From Brachionus manjavacas (lineage: Eukaryota; Rotifera; Eurotatoria; Ploima; Brachionidae): DNA of 64,000 nt. This document shows positions 22,620 through 33,411 of the stretch, one piece after another. Each line of letters opens with the position of its first letter. The first letter of the stretch is position 1. The notes beneath the pieces are model-generated. The model was not told where the DNA came from and made no database searches. It saw only the letters and a program-made list of their open reading frames with translations. The DNA lies in NCBI GenBank assembly GCA_019054805.1, contig JAHQIY010000008.1, positions 4,201,501 through 4,265,500 of the forward strand, in the 5' to 3' direction. A program made the translations under genes and the position numbers.

Positions 22620-25508
22620 CAAAAGCGTCATCACGTGTGGATAATCTCGAATCTTTAAAATGTATGTATTTAAATGCTACTTCCTTGGACAATAAACTTG
22701 ATGAATTCAGTGTTGTTATTGAAACATATAGCCCACAAATTGTGGCAGTTAGTGAGACTTGGTTTAAGAGCAACTCAAATGCAAACATTAAAGGATACAA
22801 TTTGTACAGAAAGGACAGAAGTGATGGACGCAGAGGCGGGGGTGTATGTCTCTACATTGATGAAAATATCGATTCATTTGAATTAAATGATGCAGGTTTT
22901 AATTTAAGTAAAATAGAACAAATTTGGGTAGTTGTTAACTTTAACTGTGAAAAGTATTTAGTTGGCTGTCTTTACAGGCCAAACGATTTTGTTGATATGA
23001 ACGATTTTGATTTAGTCTTCAAACAAGCTAAAGACTATGTGGATGAAAGAGGTTTTAAGGATATTCTAATAATGGGTGACTTTAACTTTCCATCAATCAT
23101 CTGGTCAAATGGCTGTGTTTCAGAAATCTTAAACGAAAATGGCATTGAACATAAATTCAGCGAAACGCTAAGCGACACTTTTATATCAGCATGTAAATAT
23201 TCCTACATTTCAAATGTCAAACGAAAAAGCTGTCAACACTTTGGATTTGATTTTCACGACTCAGTCTGGCAGTGTGTATGCAATCGATACAAAATTTGTG
23301 CTTGGTAACATTAATAAAGGACATCTGGTTATCTTTTTCAATTTTGTACTCAAAAACAAGGTTAGTAAGGAATCATATATTATTGAAAAATTTCTTTATA
23401 GTAAAGCTGACTTTGAAAAAATTTCTGATTTTTTATCAAATATTGATTGGGTGCACTTATTTGAGAATTTAAATATTCAGGAAATGTACAATGAGTTTAT
23501 TTTCTATGTCAGCGAAGCTAGTAATCGATTCATTCCAGTAACGGATGGCTCTAAAAAGAAAAGTATCTCAAAACCTTGGATAAAAGATGATCTCAAGATC
23601 TTAATTAGGAATAAGAAAAATCTAAGATACAGGAACTGTTCATGTAACTGGAAGGATATGAATCTTTATAATGATTACAAAAGTATCTGTAAATTAGTTT
23701 CTTCGGAAATAAAAAGAGCCAGACTCACTTATGAACAAAATTTAGTAGATAAAGCTAAGAAGAATCCAAAATTATTATACAAATATCTAAATGATCAACA
23801 AGTAATCAGAGAATCAATCAAAGCATTAAAGAAGTCAAACAATGAATTAACGCAAGAACCGAAAGAGATATCAAATCTACTAAATAAATGTTTTCAAGAT
23901 GTTTTTGTTATTGAACAAGATGGGGAGCTTCCACCTTTTGTAGCTGAACTAAATGAAAACTGTTCAGAATATATTGACATTGAACCAAATGATATTAGTT
24001 ATGAAGTGGTTTATAAAAAATTACAAGACCTTAATCAAAATAAATCATGTGGTGTAGACAAGCTTCATCCGCTATTGCTAAAAAACTGTGCAGAAGCCTT
24101 TACTGTTCCTTTAACTTTAATTTTCAGAAAGTCTTTATCTAATAGTCAGCTTCCAATACAATTCAGATCAGCAAATATTACTCCATTGTTTAAAAAAGGT
24201 GATAAATCAACGGCCAGCAATTATCGTCCCGTGTCTTTAACTTCAATTCCGTGCAAAATAATGGAAAGCATAATAAGAACCAAAATGGAAGACTATCTTT
24301 ATAAGAAAAATATTATATCTAAAGAACAGCATGGATTTGTCAGGAAAAAGTCATGTACATCTAATCTTATGGAAACTCTAGATTTCATCTCAATGAGTCT
24401 AGACAAAAGTATTCCTGTTGATGTAATTCTGCTAGATTTTGCGAAAGCATTTGATACTGTTCCGCACAGACGACTAATAGCTAAATTGAAAGCGTATGGC
24501 TTTGATGGTCTGACACTAAAATGGATTGAAGCTTTCTTGAAAAATAGAAGACAACGAGTTGTTCAAGGTGAAATTTTGTCGGATTGGGTTGAGATTTTTA
24601 GCGGTGTACCACAAGGATCAGTGATTGGTCCACTTTTGTTCGTTTTGTATATCAATGATCTACCAAAAGGAATAGAGAATATTGTCAAAATGTATGCAGA
24701 TGATACAAAAATATTCTCGCAAACGGTATCAGAAATATGCGCAGTGAAAATTCAATCAGATTTAGATTTAATTTTCAAGTGGACTCAAGATTGGCTTCTT
24801 CTCTTCAACACATCAAAATGTGTGGTTATGCATTACGGTCATAAAAACAAAGAATTCACTTATTCTATTAATGGTAAACAGTTATCAACGTCTGAAACCG
24901 AAAGAGATCTTGGAGTTATCTTCAATACAAATCTCAAATGGAAAAACCAAGTGATAGAGGCTACAAACAAAGCAAATCAAATGTTGGGTCGCATCAGGAA
25001 ATCATTCGCTCGTTTTGATTGTAAGTTATTTAGATCATTGTATTTAACTTTTGTTCGTCCTCTTTTGGAATTTGCTGTGCCTGTATGGTCTCCATTTCTT
25101 AAGTCGGATTGTGAGAATCTTGAGAGGATTCAACGCAGAGCTACGAAATTTGTTTCTTCAATTAGAAACAAACCGTATGAAAGCAGATTGAAGGCTTTAA
25201 ACATTCCAAATCTGGTGGAAAGAAGAAAAAGAGGTGATCTAATTCAATTATACAAGTTCATGCATGGAATAGAATTGGTTGAAAAAAGCAACAATTTTAA
25301 TGTCACCAAAATCCAAGGAAGAGGTCACTGCTTCAAATATCACAAAGAAATTTCGAGGCTCCAACATAGAGATAACTCTTTTTTCAACAGAACCGCTAAC
25401 ATATGGAACTCACTGCCAAATCAATTAGTTGAAGCCCCTAATGTTAACAGCTTTAAAGCAGGCATTGATTGTTGGATGAGCAGCAATCAATCACATCAGC
25501 TGTCATAG
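22620..25508 (+). pseudogene. LINE ORF2: AP endonuclease and reverse transcriptase with one frameshift
   Basis: Endonuclease motifs: LKCMYLNATSLDNKLDEF, IVAVSETWF (about 22740-22765), GGGVCLYID, GCLYRPND and IMGDFNFPSIIW (about 23065-23105). A frameshift near 23214-23235 moves coding to the frame with NTLDLIF and the rest of ORF2. RT blocks: KSCGVDKLHPLLLKN, ASNYRPVSLTSIPCKIMES, VILLDFAKAFDTVPHRRL, GVPQGSVIGPLLFVLYINDL and MYADDTKIF with the catalytic YADD at 24693-24704. The C-terminal part has RRKRGDLIQLYKFMHGIE and FFNRTANIWNSLPN. Apart from the frameshift it looks active. Confidence 0.85.
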
Positions 25509-25574
25509 TGTGCCTTATCAGCACACTCGCTGGCTAGCCAGCTACAGTCAAAACTACTACTACTACTACTACTA
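25508..25574 (+). repeat. LINE 3' end: two hairpins and an (ACT)n tail
   Basis: GTGTGC (25508-25513) pairs with GCACAC (25521-25526). The self-complementary gctggctagccagc lies at 25529-25542. An (act)n run follows at 25553-25574. A structured end plus short tandem tail is what CR1/L2-like RTs recognise when priming. Confidence 0.75.
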
Positions 25575-26554
25575 ACAAAAATACATTAGTGATTAGATAA
25601 TTGTAAATTTTTCATCAAATTAAAAAGAAATCTGGATATTATTTTTTTATTTTTCAAATTTTACCAAACAAACAATAAAATGATTTTCAGGTCATCGGGC
25701 TTTCAGGTGCTAAGTGAATATTCCTACAAATTTATTTTCAAATTAGAAATACACAATTTTAATGCATACTCGATCATAAATAATATCTTAAAAATAAATT
25801 CTCTTGATTTTTTTATTAAAATCAAAAAGAATTAAATAATTTTTTTTACTATGGAGAAGATTTTTTTAATGCTCTACAGGAAAAAATGTAACACCAGAAA
25901 AATATAAATTTAAACTTTTAAAAAATTTGTTAACTATTGGGGTCAAAAATGGATTCTCTGAATAAAAAATTATTTGATATTTATTTATCTTTTAAATAAT
26001 ATTTTTGAAATGAAAGAATCATATGAAAAGAAATATGAATTCTAATTACGGTAATCTACGTAATTTTTTAGTAAAATTTTCTAAAATTGTGATTTTACAG
26101 AAATTTACATTAAATAACCGTCTACCATCATGTCAAATCAATGCAATCTAAGTTCATCTTTAAATTTGCATTTTAAATTTTGTAACAAAGACAAAAACAG
26201 AAATTTTAAATTGAAATTGGTTAAGGTCTAAAATTCGTTCTGCAAAATATTTCGGCTGTTCCGAACTTTGTATTACCCAAATTAAGTTTCTGCAAAAAGC
26301 GAGAATGTCTGAAAAGCACCTTATTTTTCTCTTTTTTTTCAATGTTTTCTATGTTATTTCAACTCATTTAAAATTACCCGCAGGGCTTCAGGTATAAACT
26401 TTTTTTTTGGCTATCAGGATAAATTTTAACAATAAATTTAAATAAATTAATTATTTTTGAAAAACGAATTGAAATGAAAAAACAAATTTGATATCTTTTT
26501 CAGTTCAATTTCAATTATTTGTTTTAAATAAACAACTAGATTATCAATCAATTC
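25575..26554. other. AT-rich region, nothing recognised
   Basis: Low-complexity AT-rich DNA between two LINE remnants. A 60-aa minus-strand open frame at 26160-26342 has no recognisable motif. Confidence 0.4.
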
Positions 26555-26555
26555 T

Positions 26556-26877
26556 AAAAAAGCTTGAGTTAAGAATGTTGGAAAAAGAATAATTTGTGGT
26601 GATTTAATTCAGCAATACAAGTTTAAAACTGGTGTTGACAATGTTAACTGGTACAAACAGAATTTCACTATACCTTTTAATAAATCCCTATTCAATGACA
26701 AAACAACTGGTTAAAAACTATGTCAAAAAAATTGGAACCAACTCAGCCAAAATATTATCGGAGCTCTGACAATCAACCAATTCATGAATTGAATAGAAAA
26801 GTGTTTTGAATCAAACGATCTTGGTAACGCCTATTATAATGCAGAAAACTGCGTTCCATCTTTGAGTTAAACCAAAG
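26556..26877 (+). pseudogene. C-terminal ORF2 fragment of another L2/CR1-like LINE
   Basis: Translation gives LRMLEKRIICGDLIQQYKFK and TGVDNVNWYK, then a stop-interrupted segment with LCQKNWNQLSQNIIGALTIN and NDLGNAYYNAENCVPSLS. This matches the R..RGDLIQ.YK, N.LP..V and FK..ID landmarks at the C-terminus of CR1/L2 ORF2. It differs in sequence from the LINE ending at 25.5 kb. Only the extreme 3' end is present, as expected for 5'-truncated insertions. Confidence 0.65.
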
Positions 26878-27019
26878 TTTATAGCCCTAGGCTTTATTGT
26901 TATTAAATACTAATTTGATTTTAGTCATGTAGAATTTTATCAATCAATATTAAAATGAAAAACAATTATAAAAAATTAATTTTACTTAAAAAAAAATAAA
27001 TCCTCTGTCTAAAAATAAT

Positions 27020-28015
27020 TTAGAGTTTAGATTTTAAATTGTCTTTTAGCAGCAATGAATCGATGCCTAAATCAAACGATTTCAAATGGTCACAAATGTA
27101 GCTAAAATATTCCTGTGGATGCTTTTGATAGATCAAAACGTGTTCTGAATCTGTGTACAAAACTTCTTTGACATACAGTCCAGGATTTTTTTCTTTTCTC
27201 CTCTCAATCAACTCTTTTATACTTTTATCTGATATTAATTTATCAGCTGTCGAGTAAAGATACAAAGACGGAACTTTTCGCGGATCGTTGACTAAAATTT
27301 CATACATTTGAATAAAATAATTATTTGGATTGAGATTAATGAAAGCTAGAAGAGACAAAAAAGCCAATGTAAGAGGATAGCTAAAAAGCGAAAGCTTAAC
27401 TTGTTGCTTAACCAGATCATTTATGCCGAAAAATATGCCTGGAAAAGCTGGCGGAAGACCCGGTGCACTGTCATAAATTACAGCTCTGTGGTTCTGACCA
27501 AAAAAATTGTATTCACTATTTGGAATTTGGGAAATTTCGTTTATAACGTGTTGGTAGATTACAAAACACGAAGCATTGCTGAAAAAATGTGTGACTATTG
27601 GATTTTCAGTAAGTTTGTAATCGTCTTTCATCAAGTCGAGCATTTCGTAGGCGTATTTGCTATGTGATTTGTAGTTGAAAAAAGTCAGTGAATTAGAAGG
27701 AGAAAATCGTAGAGTATGATAGCCTAATTTGGAATAGATGTCAGCGTATTTTCTCAAATGTCTGTCGATAGAACCAGCCCAACCTAGCACAAGAATGACA
27801 GGAATTTTCTGGTAAGTGTCCTTGTAGAGACTCGATTGTTTTGACATGCTTTTGGTAATGCTGGATTCGACGAAAAAAAATTTGTTTTGATCCAACTGAC
27901 CTTGAGACTGATTGCTACTCATCACGGATGAAAGACGAGAAATTTTTAAGTCAATTTTATTGATAATAATCAAATTAAATGGTTTTCTATTAAATATATT
28001 TTTCAAAAAAAACAT
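27020..28015 (-). CDS. TMEM53: TMEM53/DUF829-family alpha/beta-hydrolase-like protein
   Basis: Single-exon frame of 331 aa on the minus strand, starting at ATG 28015. Family landmarks: KIPVILVLGWAGSIDRHLRK (near residue 70), YSKLGYHTLRFS, THFFSNASCFVIYQHV at the nucleophile elbow position, AVIYDSAPG, PSLYLYSTADKLIS and SEHVLIYQKHPQEYF carrying the putative Asp and His. DUF829 proteins have an alpha/beta-hydrolase fold; vertebrate TMEM53 is a nuclear-envelope protein. A hydrophobic stretch (FSYPLTLAFLSLLAFINL, near residue 205) could contact membrane. The roughly 50-residue N-terminal extension is longer than in vertebrate homologues and may be a targeting sequence. Enzymatic activity is not established. 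Confidence 0.85.
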   Translation of the reverse strand: MFFLKNIFNRKPFNLIIINKIDLKISRLSSVMSSNQSQGQLDQNKFFFVESSITKSMSKQSSLYKDTYQKIPVILVLGWAGSIDRHLRKYADIYSKLGYHTLRFSPSNSLTFFNYKSHSKYAYEMLDLMKDDYKLTENPIVTHFFSNASCFVIYQHVINEISQIPNSEYNFFGQNHRAVIYDSAPGLPPAFPGIFFGINDLVKQQVKLSLFSYPLTLAFLSLLAFINLNPNNYFIQMYEILVNDPRKVPSLYLYSTADKLISDKSIKELIERRKEKNPGLYVKEVLYTDSEHVLIYQKHPQEYFSYICDHLKSFDLGIDSLLLKDNLKSKL

Positions 28016-29182
28016 CTTTAAACTTTTTCAATCAAGTTTTTCTATTCTATTAAAAATGACTTTTTGACAAAATTAATTATAGTTTAGATTTTATTTTATC
28101 TGAATTGATTATTGATCAGATAAAATATTAAACTTAAAAATTGAATTAATTTTAAGTTTGAGAGTGGCATGAAATAGTCTGAATGATTTCTTTTAAATAA
28201 AGTTTCAAATTTAGATATTTTTTGATTTTTATTGTTAAAATTCGTTATATTACTTCTTTTCTCGTAAATTGTAAAAGAATCAAAAAATATTCTCCTTTAA
28301 GCACTTTTCTTTTAATTTTTTTAAAGTTTTTTTCTATAATAAAAAGATACGTGAGTTTTCGAAAATTCACTCTTTTTATATAAAAAGATTTAAAAAAAGA
28401 TAAAAAATTAACAAACAAAAATTGTCAATATTAACCAAGACAATGATTTGAAGCACACATCTGCCATTACCTTAGACAATTAAAAAAATTAAAAAATTAA
28501 CCTTAAAAAATATTTTTTTTTATCTTTTATTACCATTTTTTACTGTAAATAGAAACAAGCTTAAAAAATTATAAAATAAACAAAATTCAAAGAAAAGCTC
28601 TAAAAGAGACTATTTTTAAGATACCCTTTTCAATTTACGAAAAAAAGAAGAAAATTTTTGTATTTTTGCGTAAATTACCCTCAATCATTGTTTCAAATAA
28701 ATACTGTTTAAAAAAAAAAAATAAAAGATAAATAAAATAACTTTGTTCTTTAGGAGAATAGGTTATTGAATTCACAGCTTAATTTTGATATTTAGAGTTT
28801 TCAGCTATAAAAAGGATTATGGATCTTACTTTTATTTTTTTTTCCTTCCTGGAATTGTTGAATATTTAAACATTCAGCACCTTGCTTATCATTTTTAAAT
28901 TTTTTTACTTTTTATCCTCATTTATTATATTGTTTTTTATATATTTTAATTAATAGAAAGAGAAATTTTTTGAAAATTCACCTTTTTTATTTTTAAAAAA
29001 ATTAAAATTTTTTTTTAATTTTTTGATTCTCATTTTGCTAACCAAGAATTATTTTAAATGAAAGTTTTTAGATTTTGCTTCGTTAATCAAACTTGGAAAA
29101 ACTTTTTCAAATGTATTTTAAGACATTTGTGTAAAAATTTAAGCCGAAAATTATAAAAAATCTAATTTATTAATTCATTTAA
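28016..29182. other. AT-rich intergenic region
   Basis: Strongly AT-rich with many A and T runs. No coding, RNA gene or repeat was recognised. The two flanking minus-strand genes must have their promoter (27-28 kb gene) and 3' UTR (29-30 kb gene) here. Confidence 0.4.
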
Positions 29183-30268
29183 TCAATACACACAATTCAT
29201 TTTATTTATAAAATTTTTAAATAATTTTCCGATTATATCCAAAGTTCTATCCTGAATGAGATTAACTTGACTAACCGGGCAGTAGTCATCCAGACTCGAT
29301 CTTGCAATTGTGATTAAACCTGGCCAAGTGCAAGAGTTTTCAAAATAAGTTTTAAAAAAATTATCAAACTTATTTAAGATATCATCTAGTTCACTATTAG
29401 AGCTCACGTGATGAGGTAAATCAGCACTATCGATCCCAGTGCCGTACAAATGCAGTATTTCAAAATCGATCTTGTCCCGATTGATTATTTCCTTTAAGTG
29501 AACCATATCTTTAGTAGAAATTGTTGACTCATCTAACATAAACTTCTTAATTTTTTCCATTTTTTTTGTTCTATCAAAATTGTATTCATTGAATTTTGAA
29601 TCAAAATCAGGATCTAATTTGTCCAATTGTTGATTCGAATAAACTTTTTTAAAGACTTTATAGTCTTCAATGTTTGTAAACATTTGCAAAAAAGGGTTCT
29701 GTGTTGAAAAAAAATCAAGATCAATATCCAAAATAAGATTTTTTCTGTCGCTTTTAATTATTAAATCCGCTAAAACCTCGTCTTTTGAGTCAAGTATTTG
29801 TTCAAACTCACACACATAGAGATTTAGTGTTTTCAAATTAATCAAATCTTGGGAAGGTGAGTACATGTTGCCAGAGGTAAAATATTCCAACCGGGAATCA
29901 CAACGAATCATGCCACTTTTTGTGTCTTTGCCAATGTTTATTTTGTAAATGCCACATTCGATCTGTTTTGACCAGACGGGTTTGATCCAGACTAAATTAG
30001 TTAAATGACCTGCATAGACTGATGGACAAATCCAGTTTTCGATGGATAAATTTTCGAAAAGTTTTTGTTTAAAAAAAATGTGATCGGCATTTATATCTGG
30101 CAAACTCAAGTCTGGGTGAGAATCAAAGTGAATCATGGTTAACTCTGAATAGTTGATTCGTTTTGTTCCAATTTCTTTATAGATATACTCAAGTGCATCG
30201 TTGTGATCTTCAACTATGTAAATATTAAACTTTTGGGAAACATTGTATTCTAATTTTTTTCCCGACAT
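29183..30268 (-). CDS. C5orf22: UPF0489 family protein, C5orf22 homologue
   Basis: Single-exon minus-strand frame of 361 aa from ATG 30268. Landmarks: YIVEDHNDALEYIYKEIG (near residue 20), MIHFDSHPDLSLPDINAD (near 45), LSIENWICPSVYAGHLTNLV (near 72), LILDIDLDFFS (near 180), HLYGTGIDSADLPHHVS (near 275) and RSSLDDYCP near the C-terminus. The conserved DHND, DSHPD and DIDLDFF motifs recall the metal-binding motifs of arginase-like folds, but the molecular function of UPF0489 is unknown to me. It is shorter than human C5orf22 (about 440 aa), mainly because of a shorter middle region. Confidence 0.88.
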   Translation of the reverse strand: MSGKKLEYNVSQKFNIYIVEDHNDALEYIYKEIGTKRINYSELTMIHFDSHPDLSLPDINADHIFFKQKLFENLSIENWICPSVYAGHLTNLVWIKPVWSKQIECGIYKINIGKDTKSGMIRCDSRLEYFTSGNMYSPSQDLINLKTLNLYVCEFEQILDSKDEVLADLIIKSDRKNLILDIDLDFFSTQNPFLQMFTNIEDYKVFKKVYSNQQLDKLDPDFDSKFNEYNFDRTKKMEKIKKFMLDESTISTKDMVHLKEIINRDKIDFEILHLYGTGIDSADLPHHVSSNSELDDILNKFDNFFKTYFENSCTWPGLITIARSSLDDYCPVSQVNLIQDRTLDIIGKLFKNFINKMNCVY

Positions 30269-30884
30269 CAATTTTCATGAAGATTTTTATTTTAAGAGAT
30301 TTTTAGCATTTTTTTTCATAATGCGAAAAAAAATTTCAAATTAAGACTAAAATTAAATTAAATTTTGCTTATTTTTAGATTTTGCCGGATGGAATTAATT
30401 TAGTTTGATTAAAACATTTTTTTGATTTTAATATTTTTTATTTTATTATTTATTTATTTCAATGAACGCTTTAAAGGCGATGTTAATAAAAATTTAGAAA
30501 ATAAAATGTAATAAATAAGACAAAGTTTTAGTGTTTTCTAAAAAAATATTTAATTTAAATGTTAATATTACACTGGTAAACACTAAAACAAATAAATTTC
30601 AGTCGAAAAAGGTTTATTTTGGCCCTTTTAGCTTATTTTATGCACATCAAAGTTAATTATTATTTTGAATGAATAAAAAAAAGTCAATCTTTTATTTGGA
30701 TTTTTTTTGTGAAATAAACTTTGAAGAATATTACGAAAATTTAGGTAAAATAACATCTTTTAATAGTTAAATTTGGTAAAAATGTAAAAATTCAAAAAAC
30801 TAATTTTTCATTTAATATTATTTACAGTGAAAAAATTTCTTTATAATTTAAGGGTACTGCTGGCTCATAGTGTAAGGGTAACGC
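30269..30884. other. AT-rich spacer upstream of a gypsy remnant
   Basis: No gene was recognised. The last 40 bases (about 30855-30884) are less AT-rich and vaguely tRNA-like, but the full tRNA fold and B box are absent. No LTR was recognised. Confidence 0.35.
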
Positions 30885-30889
30885 ATAAC

Positions 30890-31450
30890 AGGTTTATAAG
30901 GCTCTACTAAAAGAAAATCAAAAAATCACATGGACAGAATTTAAACAATAATTTTTGAAAAGGTTTAAAAGCAAAAATATTGATGATATTGTGATCAAAA
31001 AGTTAGTTAAAATGAAACAAAATGGTTCAATAGAACATTATATTAACCAGTTTCAATTGAGTCTAGAACAGACTAGTGATATTGATGATAAAATGAAAAT
31101 AAGGTTGTTTAAGTAAATATTAACCCTGAAATAGAAAGTAATTTTAAAATAAGAGAGCCAGAAACAATTGATGAAGCATTTAGTTGGGCATATGAAAATA
31201 ATGTTTTAAAGAGAGAAAATAGAGAGGAAAGAAATTATGCATTTGGAAGCAAAAGAAAAAATATTTCAAATTGTTTTTATTGTGGGAGACCTGATCATTT
31301 TAAAGCAGAATGTTATGCTAGAAAAAGATCCCAGAATTATTAGATTAGAAATGAAATTTCTAGAAATAATAATGAAAAAAGATATGGTCAAAATAGTCCT
31401 AAGGGAACACAAGAGAAGCAAAAAAAATATAAGTATTAATATAATAAGAG
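30890..31450 (+). pseudogene. gypsy gag and CCHC zinc knuckle
   Basis: Gag capsid-like signature KITWTEFKQ, FLKRFKSKNIDDIVIKKLVK, NGSIEHYINQFQLS (about 30930-31070), followed by the nucleocapsid knuckle CFYCGRPDHFKAEC (about 31272-31313) in a Lys/Arg/Asn-rich context. A stop near 30947 and one near 31114 break it. Confidence 0.65.
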
Positions 31451-31599
31451 TGGACAAGGAAAATACTTTAGAAGTGATAACAGAAAATATAACAACGAAA
31501 TTAAATGAAACAATTTGCAAAAAAATAAGCGTTAATGATGATGAAATGATTATAAGTGCATTGCGAATTAAATGCCTTTATAATTGTGAGCAACAAAAA

Positions 31600-31790
31600 A
31601 AATTGAAAATTAAGGGAACAATTAATGGAATGGACACTGAATTGATAATTGACACTGATTCTCAAAGATCAGACATTTCGGAAAAGACTTTTAAAATATT
31701 AAAACAAAATAAATCATACAATGTTAACATTGTAAAAATAATGGGAAGCAAATCGTATGAATCAAAAAAAAAAATAAGAATTTAAAATTT
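31600..31790 (+). pseudogene. gypsy aspartic protease
   Basis: KIKGTINGMDTELIIDTDSQ, then RSDISEKTFKIL, is the retropepsin entry region. The active site reads D-T-D where D-T/S-G is standard (about 31646-31657), so it is probably inactive. The frame ends at 31785. Confidence 0.55.
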
Positions 31791-31879
31791 TGGGAAAATG
31801 ATAAAATTGAAATTAGAAAATTTAATAAAGGAAATTCAAACTTGGCGTGATGTTCAAAATAAAACCAATATAGATTAGA

Positions 31880-33200
31880 TACAAGTCACAAGGTTACTGC
31901 AGATATAAGCCCTGACACACAAAAAATTAAAGCTATTTTGGAGATACTTGCTCCTAAAACAAAGTGCGAGTTAAGAAATTATTTGGGATTATGTGGATAT
32001 TATATCAAATTGTTGTAAATTTCTCTGCTTTTGCGTCATGCCTATATGAGTCAACCTATAAAAGCATGCAATACGCATGTCGGAGAGGCATCAAGAAAGT
32101 TTCGATAAACTAAAAACTTTATTAACTCAACAAACGATTTTAAATAATCCATGAGGTTAAGTGAGTGACTTTGAAATATGACACAAGAAAGATTCAAAGA
32201 ACTCTAATGCTGACGCTTTAACCAGTTTTGTCGCAATAAGAATCGAGCCTGATGTAAAGGATATCGATCCATACTTGTTAGTAGGGAATATTCAACATGG
32301 AATGTGTAAGCGCTTGTTTTAGTTGTAATCGGATCAAACCGAGTCAACCAGTTAAAAATGGACTGTTACAGCCAATTCAGGTTTCAAAACCATTTGAGAT
32401 TGTGGGTTTGGATATTCTTGGCCCTCTTAAAAGGTGAAAGATGATTATGTATATTTTAGTTTTTGTTGATCTTTTTACAAATAAGGTAGAGTCTTGTCCA
32501 ATGCGTACTTTAGAGACGGAAAAGGTGGCTGGAAAATTTTACTCCGTTATAATTATGCGACATGGATGTCCATGCAAAATATTTACAGATCAGGGAACTC
32601 AATTTACCCCGAATTTGTTTAAAACACTTTGCAAGAAGTCCAGTATTAATAAACTGTAATGCAGTAGCAAACATTCGCAAGCAAACTGAAAACTGAGAGA
32701 TTTAACAGATTCCTGTCGAATGCACTTGCAATGTTAGTTAAAGAAAGTCAAAAAAATTGGGATTAATAAATCGACGACATTTTACTGGCATACAAAGTTA
32801 CTATCAACATGAAAATTAAGGAAACACCTTTTTTTTTTTGTTAAATTGGCGAGATGCAGTTTTACCCTTTGATCTTATGTTTGGTACAGAAAGAAATGCT
32901 GAGCCTGATGATGCTGAGGAAAAATTTGATTACAAAATAAAGCTGCTTAATCGATTGAGAACGAGCTATGAAAATAAAGAACAACAAAGGGAAAGAAGAA
33001 TCAACTACTACAAAGAACAATATGATGAAACACACAAACCAGTAAATTTTGAAGTTGACTCAGAAGTCATGGTTTATTGGCCTGTACTTAAGCTAGGGTT
33101 CACATAGAAGTTTTGCCGAGTTGGTTTGGTCCTTTTAGAGTAATTGCTAGATTGAGTAATTTAACGTATCGGATCGAAAAGGAAAGCAAAACTTTTATTA
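31880..33200 (+). pseudogene. gypsy RT thumb, RNase H end and integrase remnants
   Basis: CELRNYLGLCGYYIKL (about 31965-32018) marks the RT connection. NADALTSFVAIRIEPD (about 32203-32250) marks the RNase H end. Integrase core: KPFEIVGLDILGPLK, YILVFVDLFTNKVESCPM, GCPCKIFTDQGTQFTPNLF (about 32380-32625), followed by PFDLMFGTE (about 32868) and the C-terminal SWFGPFRVIARLSNLTYRI (about 33122-33175). Asp residues of the DDE core are seen, but stops at several points end function. Confidence 0.7.
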
Positions 33201-33411
33201 TCCATGTATTTATTATTTTATTTGTTTGTTTTCTGTCCCGAGCTAGAGCTCCTTCAGAATAAGTTAAAAATTAAAAAAATAAAATAAAAATAAGATAAAA
33301 AAAAAAAAAAAAAAAAAAAGAATTAAAAAAAAGTAAATAAGCTAAATAAATGAAAATTAAGAATATATAAAATTCGAAAAGATTGTTACATGTGGCTCAT
33401 GTTTAAATAGT

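Larger units (their letters stand above)
21856..25574 (+). mobile_element. Nearly complete L2/CR1-like LINE
   Basis: Contains ORF1, endonuclease and a full RT ORF2, followed by a compact 3' end with two small palindromes and an (ACT)n tail. Only a handful of frameshifts separate it from coding capacity, and the RT catalytic block is intact. Short-repeat tails instead of poly(A), together with the ORF2 motifs, suit the CR1/L2 group. No target-site duplication was identified by eye. It is the best-preserved LINE in the window. Confidence 0.85.
30885..33204 (+). mobile_element. Decayed Ty3/gypsy-type LTR retrotransposon lacking most of RT
   Basis: Plus-strand remnants appear in Ty3/gypsy order: gag, CCHC zinc knuckle, aspartic protease, RT thumb/connection, RNase H end, and integrase core and C-terminus. 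The polymerase fingers and palm, including the catalytic YxDD, are missing between about 31790 and 31880. No LTRs were recognised, and the right side is cut off by the LINE starting at about 33205. Stops and frameshifts are numerous, so it is a dead copy. Confidence 0.75.

Noticed and set aside
25553-25574. (ACT)n as an independent microsatellite
   Set aside because: It sits exactly at the LINE 3' end and is better explained as the element's tail.
30855-30900. tRNA-like or SINE-like sequence (tggctcatagtgtaagggta)
   Set aside because: Resembles an A box only; no B box, acceptor stem or cloverleaf could be drawn.
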